In this document: positions 1-11,193 of the stretch, piece by piece
Numbering within the stretch: position 1 is the stretch's first letter
Layout of the letters: every line of letters begins with the position of its first letter
Position numbers and translations under genes: made by a program
Origin: Nephrocerus scutellatus
Taxonomy: Eukaryota > Arthropoda > Insecta > Diptera > Pipunculidae
Length of the DNA: 64,000 nt
Assembly: GCA_947095585.1 (NCBI GenBank)
Contig: OX352763.1
Location: forward strand, 12,697,462-12,761,461
Direction of reading: 5' to 3'
Notes under the pieces: model-generated
What the model saw: the letters and a program-made list of their open reading frames with translations, nothing else
What the model was told of the DNA's origin: nothing
Databases searched by the model: none

Positions 1-491
1 GTGGCTAATCAAGCAATATATGCAAAATAGAAAGCTCTTCAACAACTGCCAGCACAAGTGGAATAACAACCCTATGTAAGCACTTTATTTACCAAAATAG
101 TAATTGCTAATAAACAAAATGTTAATTTCAAAATTGATTTCGAAGGCAAATGTTTTCGGTTACTTTTATGTACTGTACTTCTATGTAATAGACATTTAGA
201 GCAGATAGTTATGTGTACAATGACAATTGAATTTTGAATTTAATGTTTTGGGAGTAAAATTCACAATTCCACAATAGTGGTGCGAGACACTTGAGGAAAG
301 CTATAATTCAATCTAAAAATGAATTTTTTAAAGGGGTTATAACATCTGAAGTAAGAAAGTTCGCCATTGATGAATGGGAAACTACACACTTCAACAACGT
401 TTGCAAAATATACAGTTTTTTTTATATCAAAGTTCGCGCTGGGTTGCGCTAACTCAAATTTTCAGTCGTTGTTTTCGTCCAGATAAAAGAA
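1..491. other. AT-rich non-coding DNA
   Basis: No recognisable gene, repeat or motif is visible. Poly-T and poly-A runs are short and all frames are closed within a few dozen codons. Confidence 0.5.
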
Positions 492-1202
492 CACGAAATG
501 TCTTGGATTAACGTGAACACCGCCAACTGAGGGCATATTTTCACGGTCCTCTTCGGACGCGAATTAGTTATATGACAATCAACGTCCATCATGGAAGATG
601 TGCCAGTTTTAACTCAATGCCTAGAGGAGGACCTATCGTAAATCCTTCACAATGAGCACATCATCGCACCGGCAACATCAGGGACGTAAACTGATACCTC
701 AAATATCTTGGTAATATCAGTCTGCCTCTGATGTTACCATGCTAGCGCTCTACCCGCAGGGTAGTAAGCCATCAGCCACTACGCAGGTCAAACCCAAAAC
801 GAAAATCGGTCCTCAACAAAAAGTTGGCCCAGACTTAGCTAACCTCCAAAGAGATCAATCTCATCTGTGGGTATAGCCAACTCCCGTAGTACCAACACGA
901 CATGAGTAAGATCTGACATCAAGGGACAACAGTTCGTTCAGTATGAGTGCCTGGGCATAGGTACTCTACAGCCTTGGCAGCACATCGTCCGGAACCTCAA
1001 ACTAGGATACCATATTATCCTAGGCCGCCCAGGATAGAAACTATCCCAGGCACATCACAGACCTGTGTACGAATAGACCACCGAATACGAAGACAGTCCC
1101 ATGCTAGACATTCTAAGTACCAGTAGTCCATTCAGGGTCGCAAAGTACGAAGACATTGCCCATAATAAGCATAATCTAAGTATCCCCAGCCCTTCCTATT
1201 TT
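492..1202 (+). repeat. Dispersed repeat family A, copy 1 (~710 bp)
   Basis: This block is collinear with 18189-18905, in the same orientation. Shared landmarks include a CACGAAATGTCTT start, the words GACAATCAACGTCCAT, CATCATCGCACCGG, TCTGATGTTACCATGCTAGC, AGTTCGTTCAGTATGAGTGC and TAGGCCGCCCAGGATAGAAA. This copy lacks about 40 bp that copy 2 has after ATCCTT, and carries about 30 bp that copy 2 lacks near position 975. I see no long reading frame on either strand, so it is either a non-autonomous element or an untranslated part (for example a LINE UTR). Its class is unknown to me. It is clearly more GC-rich than its flanks. Confidence 0.85.
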
Positions 1203-1513
1203 CCGTGGTAGAGCCCCGCACCAAAACAATGTATAGGTTAAGATGCAGTTGGAGCCCCACGGGGAAAAGAACAATTGAACGTCTGTTAGAAAAATTCGTA
1301 TCAACATAAAATTCACTTCATAATGTTCCCGTTCCAACTCGATATGATTGCGACTGCAGCCGCCATCGCATGTAAGATCCCAGATTTGTCGATTCCATAT
1401 CAATCTCAGGAAATTGGCATCTCTTGGGCGGTGGTGCTGTGATTAGAACTATTGGCTCCCACTCGGAGGACTCTCGCTTGCCGGCAAAATTTTTCTGTAG
1501 ATGTGAATTGGCT

Positions 1514-1558
1514 GTACATGTGAAATACAGTTCCGTATACTCCTCTATTCACATGTAC
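1514..1558. repeat. Short perfect hairpin (11-bp arms)
   Basis: GTACATGTGAA at 1514-1524 is perfectly complementary to TTCACATGTAC at 1548-1558, with a 23-nt loop. There is no flanking evidence for a function. Confidence 0.6.
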
Positions 1559-1829
1559 GGTTAAGTTGATATATGAAGCATGTTTGATGAAGCCATCAAT
1601 GTGGGTTTATGAGCGGAATAATCTAGTTTGTGGGTGATCGGTTGTGTGAACTCAACTCCACCAACCACAACACTTCCTTCTTCTATCCAAATTTTTCTAA
1701 AACCCACGCTGTGCTTAGGCATAAAATGGGTGCAAATCATGTGAAGCGTGTTTTAATTATAAAAAAAGATCTCTGTGACCAATTTGTTGGGAATTGCGTG
1801 CAAGGAACTGGGCATACATCACTTTAACA

Positions 1830-2075
1830 TCGCTTTGAACCAGCTTAAGTTGCAACGTAGCTTGAGTGAATGGTACCCAAATATGTAAGACAACAATCCC
1901 GATTTTGATTGTAAAATCATTCTTTGCAATGAATCTAATTTCTGGCTCAACAGCTTCATTAATAAGCAAAATGTTCGCAATTTGTCAAGTCAACCAACCC
2001 AAGTCATTCACGAAGTGCAATTATACCCACCGAAAATTGACTGTTTCGTTTGCTAGCAACACAGTTAGGGTCAAT
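1830..2075 (+). mobile_element. Mariner/Tc1 transposase fossil (middle domain)
   Basis: One frame reads NNPDF, then KIILCNESNFWLN, SFINKQNVR, and a stretch ending QLYPPKIDCFVC. This matches the central block of insect mariner-like transposases, whose usual form is DPDF..KI.FSDEAHFWLNG..NKQN.R...NP.....PLHP.K.TVWC. The first catalytic Asp of the DDE/D triad (in SDEAHF) is read as Asn here (NESNF), and a stop interrupts just before the core. The N-terminal DNA-binding part, the C-terminus and both terminal repeats were not found. It is a dead fragment on the + strand. Class II assignment is firm; the exact mariner subfamily is not determined. Confidence 0.65.
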
Positions 2076-2195
2076 GGAACTTGCGAATGGACAAAGTTAA
2101 CTGACTATTTTTGGGATACATGTTATAAAAATTTGGTTTAATAAGACGGTATTAATTACGGAGATAATTATTATATTGAACTAATTTAAATTCGT

Positions 2196-2400
2196 GCTCT
2201 TCTTCTTCTTCTTAAATTCTCTTACCCTTCGAGGGGCATAGGGCGTCAACAACACCTACGCGCCATCTTGTTCTGTTTTCTTCATCGCGTTTGAGCTGCC
2301 TCTAACTCATTCCTAAAGCCCTGTTTACGAAAGATTGCAGCTTGCGCGTGGTAGTGGTATCCACCTTCCAAGTACTGCACCTATACATTTAAATTCAAAA
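2196..2400 (-). mobile_element. RTE-like LINE, 3' end of ORF2 (antisense fossil)
   Basis: Read on the minus strand the segment encodes pieces equivalent to TTTTRKLQSFVNR and ENRTRWRVGVVDALCP, followed by a stop. This is the C-terminal part of an endonuclease/reverse-transcriptase polyprotein of the kind seen in insect RTE-like LINEs (relatives read KLQTFVNRCLR ... AQNRVRWR...). The roughly 70-100 residues normally between the two blocks are missing, so this is an internally deleted remnant. It shares wording with the better fragment at 21545-22010, also antisense. CTT repeats lie at its 3' side. Confidence 0.65.
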
Positions 2401-2895
2401 AGAAAGCTTCTGAGATTTTATTACATTCATGTACATATATGATTCAAATATAATGAAGATATTTATCACCTAAACAGTTCCGTTTTTGTAGTCTTCCATT
2501 CATATCTTTGTTTACTCGATAAACCTCGGTAAATCCAAGTACTGATTCGACGTTTGAGCGAAACAGTCGAAGCTTAGCCCACATCTTTCATTAATCGTTC
2601 GACTAATAAAGAAATTGTGTGCGCAGACGCTTCCTCGGCAACAGATTAAATATTAATTTAAGTTTCCTTTTAATTAATAAAACTAAAAAGTAGTTTTTTT
2701 ATATCTTAATTCTACTTTATTACAATTTTTGCACATTGTAGTTATTTCCAATCACAATACCTAATCTGTATGTTTTTTGCACCTTGAAGTTTCCTTACTT
2801 TGCATGCTGTATGCCAATAGTTCTCTTTTAAAATATCGACAAAACTTTAAATTTAAAATTATTACTAGAATGCTTCTTTCTTTTTTCATTTGCAG

Positions 2896-2961
2896 CCGGG
2901 TCAGCGTCCTGGCCGACCGCACGATGGTTCCGATGGTGGGTTCAGCCGGGGCAGAACAAAG
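2896..2961 (+). CDS. Candidate host microexon (66 nt)
   Basis: A GC-rich block in very AT-rich surroundings is bounded on the left by a pyrimidine run ending TTTGCAG (2881-2895), with a possible branch site TTACTAG upstream, and on the right by AAAG followed by GTAGGA, an acceptable 5' splice site. Length is 66 nt, so including or skipping it keeps the frame. All three frames are open; the phase-0 reading begins PGQRPGRPHD and ends FSRGRTK, Gly/Arg-rich and probably unstructured. I do not recognise the protein. The sharp change of base composition exactly at the splice-site borders is the main argument that this is a real exon of a + strand gene whose other exons lie outside the window. It could instead be a chance GC patch. 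Confidence 0.45.
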
Positions 2962-4479
2962 GTAGGATTAAAATTTCATTATACTTTGGATTAAATGAAT
3001 TAAGTTCTCAATCTATATATGGTGCATAGACATAGACGGCAGAGACTAAAATGGTAAAGGATAACTCCTATTTCATAGTTGAGTTCTACTGTGATTTAGA
3101 GGAGTGATAGAAAGTCATAATCCTGTAGTTAATGCCATAGTTATTTAAAATGGCACGTACTTTGCATTGCAAAAATGTATTTCGGGTGAACTGCTTAACT
3201 TCTTATCAATAATCAATTAAAACAAAAGTTACATAAAATCCTGAAGAACCTTCCTTTATACTCTTCTTACTTTTACGGATCATCTCGTGTGTACATTTTA
3301 ATACGATATGTAATATGAGATTGGATATGCAAATGACGTCAATTCAGCTTCATTTATTGCTCAATATTCGCGCACTTTCATATACCGGGGCGAACTCAAA
3401 GGATCATCATAAATTCATTAATTCTTAATTAGGATAAACGTAATATTCTCTGGCTTAATGGTAATCAGACTTTTCAATCGTTTGCCACTTTTTTTTCTGT
3501 CATGCATTCTCGTACATTTAATGTCTCTCCTGTGACAATGTTTGTTTGTTATTCTCATTGAAGTAATCACATGTTATGATCGAGATTAACGCAGTTTTAT
3601 GAAGTGGTAATATGCGATACGCGTGCAGTGTGTGAAATAATTTTTTTAATTAATTTTTGCTTAATACTGTATCGGTTTTCATAATCAGCAAAACAAATCT
3701 CATCGTGGATTTTGTGCAAAAAACTGTGTATCTACACTGCAATGATCTTATAGTGGCCATCCATGATCTTTAAGATTGTATGGTTCATCAGAAGTTTGTT
3801 AAACTTTTGTTCCACGAAAATAACAAAATTATTAAATACATCTCAAACAATTCTGTGTAAGCATACTGTTCTCTCATTGGACGTAGGTTACCGAAAGTCG
3901 ATGTAATAATATGCGATAAGTTAAAATAATTCCAGTTCTCTTTATTATTCCATTTTAATGTTATTATCAAAATGTATCTTTCCTCTTTCTAACTAATTTG
4001 GTGATCTTTCCATTTTTAGAGTCGATAACGTTCATTAGTAAGTCTCGAAATTTTAACTTATTATACTAATTCAGGATGACTCAAGGCATCCAAGAATAGA
4101 TGTTGCAACAAGCATTCACCAAAACACTTTACTCTAAGAATAATGGCAAAGCTGTCCGGATTGCTTCAGAAGCGTCAAGTTATTGTGAACATCTGAACAC
4201 AAACTTCCTCTTGCTTTGTACAGTCAATAAATGCCACAGATGTAGGAAGGAAGTAAAGAATTTTACAATTTTCTTTACCTCATAGCTTCTCAAGATTTCC
4301 AAGCAGCAAACTCGTTCAAAATCGAGATATATTAAGAGCTCATAGAAAAGCGAGAGTTTTTTCTGTATTTTGTTAACAATTTCTGTTGAGCTTGTAGTTA
4401 TTTGAAAAGACCCAAAAGGAAGCGAACAGCGCCAGTAGAGATTCAATGAGGGAAATTAATAAATAAACAACGCCCCCAC
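2962..4479. other. AT-rich non-coding DNA (intron-like)
   Basis: No repeat family, exon or motif recognised. It directly follows the candidate microexon and would be its downstream intron. Confidence 0.4.
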
Positions 4480-4551
4480 CAAAAGAAAGAAGGATGCGTT
4501 GTTGTAAAGATATACGGCGGCGTTATTCCTTCTAGGCACTTCTTTCTTTTG
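4480..4551. repeat. Inverted repeat, 13-bp perfect arms
   Basis: CAAAAGAAAGAAG at 4480-4492 is the exact reverse complement of CTTCTTTCTTTTG at 4539-4551; the 46-nt loop is GC-richer than the arms. The arms are purine/pyrimidine tracts. Confidence 0.6.
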
Positions 4552-6616
4552 ATTTTATACGCGGAGTAAGACGCACCTTTAATCGCCTGAGGAGTAGCGT
4601 ACTTTTATGTAATTTTAAGCGTGTAATCATTTATGAAGTTCACAGATAATTCAATGAAATCGTGTTTTTTCTTTTGAATAAGTTAATAGGAACAACGATA
4701 AGCTATTCTAAATGCTTCTAATTATTGTCTCTGAGCATAAAATTTCGTTTTGTATGTCGTTGGGTAATATTATAATTTGTATCATGTACATTGTGCTGAA
4801 CTAGCGTCTAGATTCGGAACAAGTCCACCTGATCAATTCACACTACATTACTTTAACTGAATGTCTGATATAAGCTTATTTACTTTAATCCTTTTAAGTT
4901 TTCACTCATAAAATCAAAAAGTGTTGCTCAAATTAAATCCAACATATATTCTACTGACTCAACTATCATTTTAAGTTCCATTGCAGCTTATATACGCCTG
5001 GAATATCAAGAACATTAAATCCAGATAATATTAGACACGTAATTAAGTTATTCTAGTGGAAACTTTCTATCCCCGGTCGTCTCCGTTTTGATTTTGAATA
5101 CACCCTGCTTCCTTTGAGGCAAGCGATAAGGCAGCATCCACTACAATTTTTTAAGTACACTACTGAAGAATAGCATCTTTAGAATATAATAATAAACCCA
5201 CCTCAATTGGCGGATATAGTGCGTAGTCGTATACTTGTGTTCTGTCAAACGGATATAATTATCTACGAGCGGAAGTAGATGAGGATAACTTTTAGCCATG
5301 TGTCCTGTACTTTTCGTTATTATTTCTCTTTTAATAGCACAATGTTAAGCTTAAGCCTTGTACTGAAATTGCATCGTAGTTCCAGTCAAAGAATCCATGC
5401 AGGATACTTTGATCTTGATCTTTTTAACAAAATGAAGAGCGCTTCGGAGTCAGGCGGAATTTGCAGCTAATTACGCGCATCAAATGTACCTTGTCTATCA
5501 AAGGAAATGTGCAAGAAATGCAGGTCTAGGATATTTCTAAAGGTTCCATTATAAGGCATTTGCATTATATTTATAATTGAATGCAAGCAGATGCTGTCTG
5601 ATGTAGCTGACCTAAATTCAGCACTTGGGTGCACTCCGCAATCAGTATAAGTCGCTTGAGCATGCACTTAGGGTAAAGGACCAGAGAAAAGTCTAGACAT
5701 ACGTTTATACTGTCATCAAAGTTAAAAACTTAGGCTTCTACATTTGTTGTTGAGCAGCAAATATGTATTCAATTTTAGATTTAGGTACGAATTTTTAAAA
5801 TTAAAAGTGGATAAACCACAGCTAAGGTATGATATTATATAAAAATTTGTTGTGAGTCAATGGGTTTGGCTTTTAGGATTTTCGTAGGAAAACATTTATG
5901 CAAATTTATTTTCTGCCTATGAAGCTATTGATCTTGAAATGCAAATAATGGAATAGTTTACAGGAAAATATACGTTTTTCTTTGAATTCTAAAAGCTGCG
6001 TTCTATTAAACATCTTCATATAAGAGTACGCAACGGATAATGGAATCCAGCAATTAAAAAAAAACTCAGTTGATTCCATACTGTTAATTAAAACTCAATC
6101 ACGGTACAGTACCAAATCGGCAAAAGTGCGCAACAATAATAAAACACTCCTTAGCATCGCAGGTTCGATTCTACGACGAGCAATAAGACATTTTTTTTTT
6201 TCAAATTTCCCGTATAGTATCAAGACACATATTGTACGAGGACTAAGAACAATTAAATTATAACCTATCAAAAACAATGGTTGCGCAAGATATTCTTTTT
6301 TTGAGTTGATACCCATATGTTTCACAATCGGTTAAACAAAAAATGTCATGCTACTGCACGGAAAAATTACTACTTACCCACTAAGAATAAAATTTTTTTC
6401 GTAGTGCCTCCGCCTATTCTTTTTTTTGTTTTTTGATTTCATTCGTTGATAAGTGGGCTTAGAGTAATTTTTACACCATGCCCTTTTGTCCACTCCGTCA
6501 ACAGTTCTATGGAATCTATACGCTATTCATCTTCTTCCGACTTTTGATCTGATCCGAACCTTCCATGCCAATCGTTATTCTTCTGAATTATGACTTTGTA
6601 TTTTGACTTTTGTGTG
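4552..6616. other. AT-rich non-coding DNA
   Basis: Nothing recognisable. Open frames here are short and look like chance. Confidence 0.4.
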
Positions 6617-6721
6617 TGGGCACCGTGGCACAGTGGATAAGAGCATGGCTTCTGAGTAGGAGCTTCGTGCTTCGTGGTTCGAATCCCAATAAAACCAAAA
6701 GTATTTTTCACGGTGTCCCAC
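6617..6721 (+). mobile_element. tRNA-derived SINE, head only
   Basis: The block carries TGGCACAGTGG (A-box-like, one change from TGGCTCAGTGG in the other copies), then GGTTCGAATCC (a perfect B box) and the family's ATTTTTCACGGTGTCCCAC. It stops there: the rest of the body and the ATT tail present in the copies at 50.4 and 63.7 kb are absent. Loss of the 3' side is unusual for a SINE, since target-primed reverse transcription normally truncates the 5' side; later deletion is the simplest explanation. It is not a functional tRNA gene because the acceptor and anticodon arms do not fold well. Confidence 0.8.
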
Positions 6722-8430
6722 AATAAATATTGCTCCATTTAAGGAACAAGGTAACAGAGGGTCTCAGAATGAACCAAGGAATCGCCCCTTAACCGATTAG
6801 CCGTCCAAACCCGAACACCCTATATATATATATAAATTCCTGAAGATAAAAATTATTCATTCCATCAAACCATTGACCGTAGAAATATGAAATAATAATT
6901 TAACCTGGCTTTTTAAGCCAAATAAAGTTGAAATTCGTTTTAAAAACCAAAATACTTGTAATTGAATAATTAAAATTCGTAACGTTGAAAACAAAAATCC
7001 TGTTTTTTGCTGCAATCGCGGGGTTAGAATAGCATATTATCGCACGCATCCCTAATTCCCTCAAAACATTTCCAAATCGTTGAGCACACAAAAGGATTTT
7101 GCATCACTAATTAGAAATGTACAAGAATGTTGATGTATGCATGCCATACATCATGTGACAACATCATAATTCATATGAACATTTGCGTAGTAATGCAACT
7201 TGACTATATTGTAGCTGTGTGTGTATGTATGGATGCAGTGTAATGTATATCCTTCTGTTATTGTTTGCTAGTGAATGCGAATGCTATGTGTGTCTATCCA
7301 GCGTTTTGTGAGATTTCCTGTCAGAATGTCATCCTGTGAGAGTCACTCAGTCAACGAGATAGTAGGTGAGTGACTCTATTGTTATTCTTGGGTTGTTGCT
7401 CCCACCGTTGCATTATTTATCCAATGGCGCAGTATAGTGGGCTGGAGTGGTACTTGCGACTCTGTGAAATAATCTGCAATAACATCATCATACCTACGCA
7501 CAGTTTTAGTGCATCCGCGGCATTGTATTGATTACAATTGAAGTGGACTTTTGTCTCAAGTTGTAAAACAACGGGCGACCGTCGTTGTCGGGTCGTCTGA
7601 TACGTTGACATATCCCAGAACTTGCCCTGCCGCAATGTTTTTATCCTGGGAAATAAATTATCTGAGAATATTATGTTACCTTTGTGTACAAGGAAAGTAA
7701 AGTCATTTGAAATTCGGAATTCTGATGTGAAAGTCCTGTCTGTCCATTGGATAGATAATAGGTTATCCTTATCCCATTTACCAAACCGATTGAAGGATAA
7801 CGCGAAACTTAATAATAAATTTGGATGATAAGAAACAGTCTTTTAAGCGAAAAATTTTCCACAGTTAAATGGCAAGTATAGGTTAGTTAAAGTGCCAAAT
7901 GTGCCAAGAAATGCTCTTCTAAAAATATGAATTTTCAATGAATCTTTCATTAAAGCCAAACGTAATATTAAGATTAACTTTAAATGAATATTATAAATTA
8001 ATTGAACTTGCACTAAGAAATGATTTCTGTTGATTTGACCCACATTAAGGGTTGACTCAATTCCTTCTTGACAATGCGTTACAATGCACCAAATTATCGC
8101 ATATTAATAATTAATTGAAATGCGCTTACATTCGACATAGTTTGCTGCTCAAGGCATTCCTCCACTTAATCCAATTAACTGCATAAATTTATTTGCCTAA
8201 CATACATCCAAAGATGCTTAATAAATAAAGTGATAACAACCACGCTGGACTCAAATAAGATTAATGTACACTTATGATTTCTAATCTTGTCGAATTTAAT
8301 TATAATTTCTTTTGTTTCGCACATACATCATCTCTGCTGGGGGGAGGGGGCTGTATAGTTGAACCAAAGGGCCATTAAGGCAAGCGAAATGTACAGAAAT
8401 ATACAAGAAAAACGATTTCGATATATGCAT
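6722..8430. other. AT-rich non-coding DNA with a TA microsatellite
   Basis: A (TA)6-like tract lies near 6821-6832, and a GT-rich patch near 7215. No gene recognised. Confidence 0.4.
7339..7377. repeat. Inverted repeat, 11-bp perfect arms
   Basis: AGAGTCACTCA at 7339-7349 pairs with TGAGTGACTCT at 7367-7377 around a 17-nt loop. The right arm also contains a consensus-like 5' splice site (AG then GTGAGT), which is probably coincidental. Confidence 0.55.
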
Positions 8431-8435
8431 TAAGC

Positions 8436-8500
8436 CGTCCGGCAGCAAAGCGCCCGCCCGCCCATCAAAGCGTCCGCTCGCCCATCAAAGCCAGCAATAA
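8436..8500. repeat. CpG-rich 20-bp tandem duplication
   Basis: Two adjacent 20-bp units, 8451-8470 and 8471-8490, both end in CGCCCATCAAAG and differ at a few positions in the first half. The block (with the CGTCG-rich stretch down to about 8570) is one of the few CpG-rich patches of the window. Confidence 0.6.
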
Positions 8501-8856
8501 AAATCAATTGCAATTTTGCTAATTAACGAGTCAGTGCTCGTCGCGATGAAACGCTCGTCGTCGTCATCTGTCTCGTTCATTTTTATATTCTCCTCGTCTT
8601 TATGGGTTTTTTGTTTTTTGTATTTTCTTCATTGTGTTTCAATCTTTTCCCATTTTCCGATTGTCTATATGGTATATCTTGCGATTTTGCCAGAAGACGT
8701 ATGTGTGTGTGTGATGCTAATGAATTTTTGCATTCAATTCACGTCTGTCGTGGCATCCTGATGGCGTAACGTCCCATGTAGGCAGGATTCGATGCCAATC
8801 CTTTTGGACAACATGATTTATATTCAATGATAGTGACGCAACTAAAAGTTAGTTCA

Positions 8857-8872
8857 TCACACACACACACAT
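8857..8872. repeat. AC microsatellite
   Basis: Eight AC units in a row, followed by interrupted ACAT and CTCAT repeats. Confidence 0.8.
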
Positions 8873-9147
8873 ACACTCATACTCGTACATAATATGTAAC
8901 AAAACTGGGTCCTGCTGGACATCCTCCTCATCCTCCTTCGTCATCATGACCAAACGAAAAAAGGCTTAAAATATTTCAACTGAACGATCAATGTTAGACA
9001 ATTCAGCTCCGGTTCAGCCCATCCTTTGGGTTAAGGCCACATTAGATCAAAACAGAAGCTGGCGGAGGTTTATATCCGATCTAGTGACCAATCATTTAGA
9101 ACCCATATCCAAGCATTAAAACTATTTTCATTTCGTTTGTTTGGCAG

Positions 9148-9170
9148 ACAGTCAGTCAGTCAGTCAGCCA
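9148..9170. repeat. CAGT tetranucleotide repeat
   Basis: About five tandem CAGT units, the last ones interrupted. Confidence 0.75.
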
Positions 9171-9612
9171 GTCGTATCCCACATCGTAATCATTGTTGTC
9201 CGAGAAATTTCTGCTGATTATTCTGTTTTTTTCTTCTTCTTCTTCTAAATGCTGCACAAAAATACCGATATAAAATGTGCTCGGAATTTTAAAGGTAAAA
9301 AAGCTACAGAAATAACAACGTTGGGATTTTTCTCATCACATTAAGCATCCAGCAGAATAAGAAAGAAACTACCCAACTAAAGGTCGACTGAATGCACAAT
9401 AATGCAACCGTGAATCGTGACAAGAAATTTTATGCTGAGTTTAATTATTATTATTACAGAAAATGTGCACATTATAGTTTGGTAATGGATGGAATTTCAC
9501 CATGTAGCTGATTTCAGTTATTTGCTTGATAAAACATCAAAAGACTGCCAGAATTTCAATACGTGATAGGTGTGCATGTTTATTGGCAATTTTTTTACAA
9601 TTTTCTCTTATA

Positions 9613-10816
9613 AAGGGTGGCCCATCTAAAGTTTTCAATTTAATTTGGCTCTAAATACAAAGACGAAAGGATATTTTTCAAATCGGTTTCTTTTATTAGA
9701 AAGAGTACATGTACTTGCTATTAAGTATAGAACGCAATATCATACAAATAACTTCCACGGCTGGCTTTACAGTACCTCATTCTTCCAACCCAATTTTTCA
9801 GAACATTTTCGATTGAATGGACTCCTATCTCATCAGTGGTAACTTCGATTTGATCTTTCAAGCCTTGAATAGTCTCTGGATGGTTAGCGTAACACTTATC
9901 CTTGACGGCTCCCCACAAAGAAAGAGTCCGACGTTGTTGTGGTGGCCAAATGACATCTCCGTTAAGGTTGATTATTCGATCCCCGAAGACAGTGTACAAA
10001 AGACCGATTGTTTCGTTTGCTGTGTGACAAGTTGCGCCGTCCTTTTGAAAACAAATGTCGTGTGTATCCTTCTCTTGAATTCTGGGTAGCAAAAAAACGT
10101 TTGTCATTGGTCGGTAACTTTAAGGGGGGCTCCTTTTCCTGTCTTTTCGAAAAAAATGGGCCAATGATACCGCGAGTCCAAAATCCACACCAAACAGCCA
10201 CTAGTTGCGGATGCATCGGCTTCTTTATGGTTACGTCTAGATTTTCTTATGCGGCAATTTTGCTTGTGGACATAACCTCCAAGGTGAGCTTCGTCGGAAA
10301 AGATGATTTTTCGGTAAAAATGCTAATTTTCTTCCAAGCGTCCCACAGCTCAATTAGAGAACCTAAAACGTTGCAGAATGTCATTTTGCTTCAGCTCCTG
10401 CATTTATTAAAGTTTTTATACCTTTATACCGATGTCTTAATGCAAAATTCTTATCACAGAACTGCGTTAAATGTTCATTTCTTCAGCATAATAGCGAGTT
10501 GATGTTGATGTTGTTCAATGCTCATACCCATTCTGAGAAACAGCTGCAATGTTCTCGGGTGTACGCGCTGTAAATGCACGTGCACGTGTGGGCTTATCAA
10601 ATTACAATCCAGTTTCCCGTAGTCGCTTCCCAAATTGTTTCAAAATTGCCTTTTGTAGGCATTTCATTTCTACTGAATTTCCTACGTAAATTTCTTAAAG
10701 TTTGGGTAGAAGACATCCCAATGTGAAGTAAGTAAGAAAGTAGAGCGACCCATTTCGTAAATGTCAAACATTAAACTAATTTTGTTGAAATTGCAAACGC
10801 TAGATGGACTACCCGC
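9613..10816 (-). mobile_element. Mariner-like DNA transposon, nearly full length, dead
   Basis: The left end AAGGGTGGCCCATCTAAAG and the right end, read inward as AGCGGGTAGTCCATCTAGCG, form imperfect terminal inverted repeats that stay similar for about 27 bp, and both abut TA, the Tc1/mariner target site. Between them the minus strand encodes a transposase in pieces: an N-terminal part near 10690-10560, then KPMHPQLVAVWCGFWTRGIIGPFF near 10215-10140, then DGATCHTANETIGLL (second catalytic Asp, near 10041), NGDVIWPP, WGAVKDKCYANHPETI and SIENVLKNWVGRMRYCKASRGS. The stretch that normally holds the third catalytic acid (DLTPLD in relatives) is missing between WPP and LSLWG, and several stops and frameshifts interrupt the rest. 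Length (1.2 kb) is normal for mariner. Confidence 0.85.
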
Positions 10817-11193
10817 TTATTATTATGCTTGTTTCTTAGCAAAGTGTCTTCACTCGTAGCTAAGTAAAGTCGGTTCCATGCGTTTCCGAAAACATAACTA
10901 TTTTCGGCAACTTATTTTTTAACAAGATCGTTGATCAACACGTCCATAGGTTATCTACTCCTGAAGAATAATTTTATTCATTATTTGGTCCAATTGCTTC
11001 ATGCATCTACACCTGAAACCCATTAATGCCAAAGCACATAAAAATTATCAGTACCCCTATTGTTTTTTGTGTTTTTTCGACATCCTGTACGAGCTTGCTC
11101 GAGTGACGCTTGCCGGCCAGTGCTCGTGCTCGTGTTGCGGAGATCCTCCATTCTGTTCTATTGTATTTTCTTTTCGATGTGTGTAGATAGATA

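Noticed and set aside
6617..6695. tRNA gene
   Set aside because: A and B boxes are present but acceptor and anticodon stems do not form, and the same head recurs with a non-tRNA body at 50.4, 53.5 and 63.7 kb: it is a SINE head.
7367..7372. 5' splice site (AG/GTGAGT)
   Set aside because: Part of an inverted repeat arm, with no open or leader-like exon before it.
10008..10502. 164-codon plus-strand gene
   Set aside because: It is the antisense shadow of the mariner transposase.
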